50,309 nt of DNA from Egerieenecus sp048201975. Its GTDB lineage: Bacteria > Bacillota > Clostridia > Christensenellales > Aristaeellaceae. The stretch is from the NCBI GenBank assembly GCA_048201975.1, contig DBFBGQ010000094.1, forward strand, positions 1-50,309, in the 5' to 3' direction. Position 1 is the first letter of the stretch; each line of letters begins with the position of its first letter. Shown here piece by piece: positions 48,739 through 50,309 of the stretch. The notes under the pieces are model-generated. The model was not told where the DNA came from, made no database searches, and saw nothing but the letters and a program-made list of their open reading frames with translations. The position numbers and the translations under genes were made by a program.

Positions 48739-50196
48739 TCATTTTTCGTCTTCCGTGGATTTGCCCTTTTCCAGGGTAAAGGTAAAGGCCGCGCCCTCCG
48801 CGGTGTCCTCCAGGCGAATGCTCTGCCCGTGGAATTCCAGGATGCGCTTGCAGATGCTCAGCCCCAGGCCCGTGCCCTTGCCGGCGGTGTGCGCCCGGTC
48901 CGCGGTGAAGAAGCGGTCGAACACCTTGTCCCGGTCCTCGGGCAGGATGCTCTGGCCGTTGTCCCACACGGTAATCTCCGCCACGTCCCCCGCATCCCGG
49001 GTGGTCAATCGAATTCTGCCCCCCTCCGGGGTGAACTTGATGGCGTTGTCCAGCAGGTTGACTACCACCTGCTCCATGCGGTCGCTGTCCGCATGCACCA
49101 TGCAGGGCTCCAGGCGGAAGTCCGTCTCCACCTCCATGCGCTTCTGGTCCAGGTCGTTCATCCGGCGGATCACCGCCCGGCGGAGCATTTCATTCATGTC
49201 AAAATCGGTGAGCTGCAATCTGGCGTCCTGCCGCTCCAGGCGCGACAGGCTCAGCAGGTCGCTGATGAGCTTGCTCAGCCGCTTGGTTTCATCCCCCACA
49301 ATATGCAGATACTTGCCATGCTCCTGGGGGGGGATGGTGCCGTCCTCCATGCCCTCCACAAAGCCCCGGATGCTGGTAATGGGGCTGCGCAGCTCATGGG
49401 ACACATTGGCCACGAACTCCCGCCGGGAGTTTTCCAGCTCGCTGAGCTTCTCGGCCATGGCGTTGAAGCTGTCCGCCAGCCGCGCCAGCTCGGGGGCCGT
49501 GCGGCTGATCTCCACCCGGGTGTCAAACTGGCCCTGGGCCATGCGCCCGGCGGCGTCCGCCATGACGCTCAGGGGGCGCACCAGCCGGCGGGTGTAAAAG
49601 AACACCATGAGCGCCGCCAGCACCGCCGCGCCGCTCCCCACCAGAATAATGGTCTGCAAAAAGTCCCCGGTGCCGCCCTCGATGGTCTGGGCCTTGGTCT
49701 GAATCAGCACCGCGCCCAGCACCAGCTCATCCTGGATGAAGGGCACCCCTACCGTGAAGGTTGGCGCGCCGTCCACCATGGTGCGCACGGAAATCTCCTC
49801 GCCGCTGAGCACCCGGGTCAGCGCCTGGCTCAGCTCCTTCTGGTTCAGGGAGGTCACAAAGGCGGGGTCCTGCACATAGGCCGCCTTCAGGTTGCTCATC
49901 AGCTGGCCCCGGCCGTCCACCACCAGGAGGTAGGCGCCAAAATCGTCGTACACGGTGGCGGCCTTCCAGTTCAGGTACGTCATGGTGGAGCTCTCCAGTC
50001 CCAGCAGCAGGCTGGCCGCGGAGGAGGTGGTGGTGTTCTGCGCGGCCAGATAGGCGATCTCCCGCGCCTCTTTTTTCAGCTCCTCCAGCCGGTCGTCGAT
50101 CTGCATGTTGCGCATGGTGGCGTAGACCATCAGCCCCACCGCCGCCAGCGCCAGGATCAGCACGGCCATAAACATGGAGAAAAGCCGGGCGAACAT
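48739..50196 (-). CDS. Sensor histidine kinase of the OmpR-linked class
   Basis: A 485-residue membrane kinase. Helix 1 (about 4-27), an extracytoplasmic sensor of about 130 residues and helix 2 (about 183-203) are followed by a HAMP domain, a HisKA domain with the phospho-acceptor histidine in FVANVSHELRSPITSIRGFV, and an HATPase domain with VVNLLDNAIKFTPEGG, VWDNGQSI and GKGTGLGLSICKRI. The start is taken at ATG 50196, with a weak GGGGCGAG site. An upstream TTG at 50226 would overlap the response regulator and is less likely. It follows the regulator by 16 bp, forming a classic pair. Confidence 0.93.
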   Translation of the reverse strand: MFARLFSMFMAVLILALAAVGLMVYATMRNMQIDDRLEELKKEAREIAYLAAQNTTTSSAASLLLGLESSTMTYLNWKAATVYDDFGAYLLVVDGRGQLMSNLKAAYVQDPAFVTSLNQKELSQALTRVLSGEEISVRTMVDGAPTFTVGVPFIQDELVLGAVLIQTKAQTIEGGTGDFLQTIILVGSGAAVLAALMVFFYTRRLVRPLSVMADAAGRMAQGQFDTRVEISRTAPELARLADSFNAMAEKLSELENSRREFVANVSHELRSPITSIRGFVEGMEDGTIPPQEHGKYLHIVGDETKRLSKLISDLLSLSRLERQDARLQLTDFDMNEMLRRAVIRRMNDLDQKRMEVETDFRLEPCMVHADSDRMEQVVVNLLDNAIKFTPEGGRIRLTTRDAGDVAEITVWDNGQSILPEDRDKVFDRFFTADRAHTAGKGTGLGLSICKRILEFHGQSIRLEDTAEGAAFTFTLEKGKSTEDEK

Positions 50197-50212
50197 GGTC
50201 TGCTCGCCCCGA

Positions 50213-50309
50213 TCAACGCATTTCAAATTTATACCCCACGCCCCACACCGTGCGGATCAGCCAGCCATATTGCTCACAGCCCGGCAGCTTCTCCCGCAGG
50301 CGCTTGATA
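50213..50309 (-). CDS. OmpR-family response regulator, C-terminal fragment
   Basis: Only the last 32 codons are in the window. They encode the end of an OmpR-type winged helix: IKRLREKLPGCEQYGWLIR, then the wing TVWGVGYKFEMR and a TGA stop. The rest lies beyond the right edge. It directly precedes the sensor kinase gene and is surely its partner. In the next genes of the operon, envelope or export functions mix with aromatic synthesis. Confidence 0.88.
   Translation of the reverse strand, partial: IKRLREKLPGCEQYGWLIRTVWGVGYKFEMR

Overview
The window looks like chromosomal DNA of a GC-rich, fibre-degrading anaerobe of the Bacillota, probably an uncultured gut Clostridia lineage. This is inferred from the gene content: YesM/YesN-type two-component proteins, MalFG/MsmK-type sugar ABC transport, several secreted GH3 glycosidases, a CotH-DUF4956-VTC triad and a dlt-like cluster. 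Most genes lie on the minus strand. I saw no rRNA, tRNA, CRISPR array, insertion sequence or phage gene.

Left part (1-9.1 kb): the 5' end of an LplB-type sugar permease is divergent from mnmG, which probably starts at a TTG. Next comes a minus-strand magnesium locus: MgtA-type P-ATPase, a winged-helix protein without a receiver domain, a hairpin, a 27-codon leader ORF and a second MgtA-type P-ATPase.

Middle (9.1-38 kb): a carbohydrate and cell-surface region. It has two 813-residue secreted GH3 enzymes, the operon VTC polyphosphate polymerase / DUF4956 / CotH kinase, a YesN-type response regulator, and a dlt-like operon (carrier protein, adenylation enzyme, MBOAT, SGNH protein, second adenylation enzyme). 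These are followed by a seven-gene sugar operon (CBM9-like protein, solute-binding protein, GH3, two permeases, GH3, MsmK-type ATPase). Divergent from that operon are the YesM-type kinase and a secreted esterase. Half-sites ending in GCAC, in three places as direct repeats 21-22 bp apart, occur upstream of the response regulator, a GH3 gene, and between the sugar operon and the kinase. They suggest that the separated kinase and regulator form one system controlling these genes.

Right part (38-45.5 kb): an ECF sigma factor, a membrane-anchored anti-sigma-like protein and a secreted protein form one operon. It is flanked by two paralogous secreted proteins that join a propeller-like N-terminus to a solute-binding-protein-like region and a coiled coil. 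I do not recognise this as a named system, and it is the best candidate in the window for something undescribed.

Far right (45.6-50.3 kb): a compact operon of OmpR-type response regulator (partial), sensor kinase, chorismate mutase, shikimate kinase, MATE transporter and amino-acid-kinase-family protein, closed by a clear terminator.
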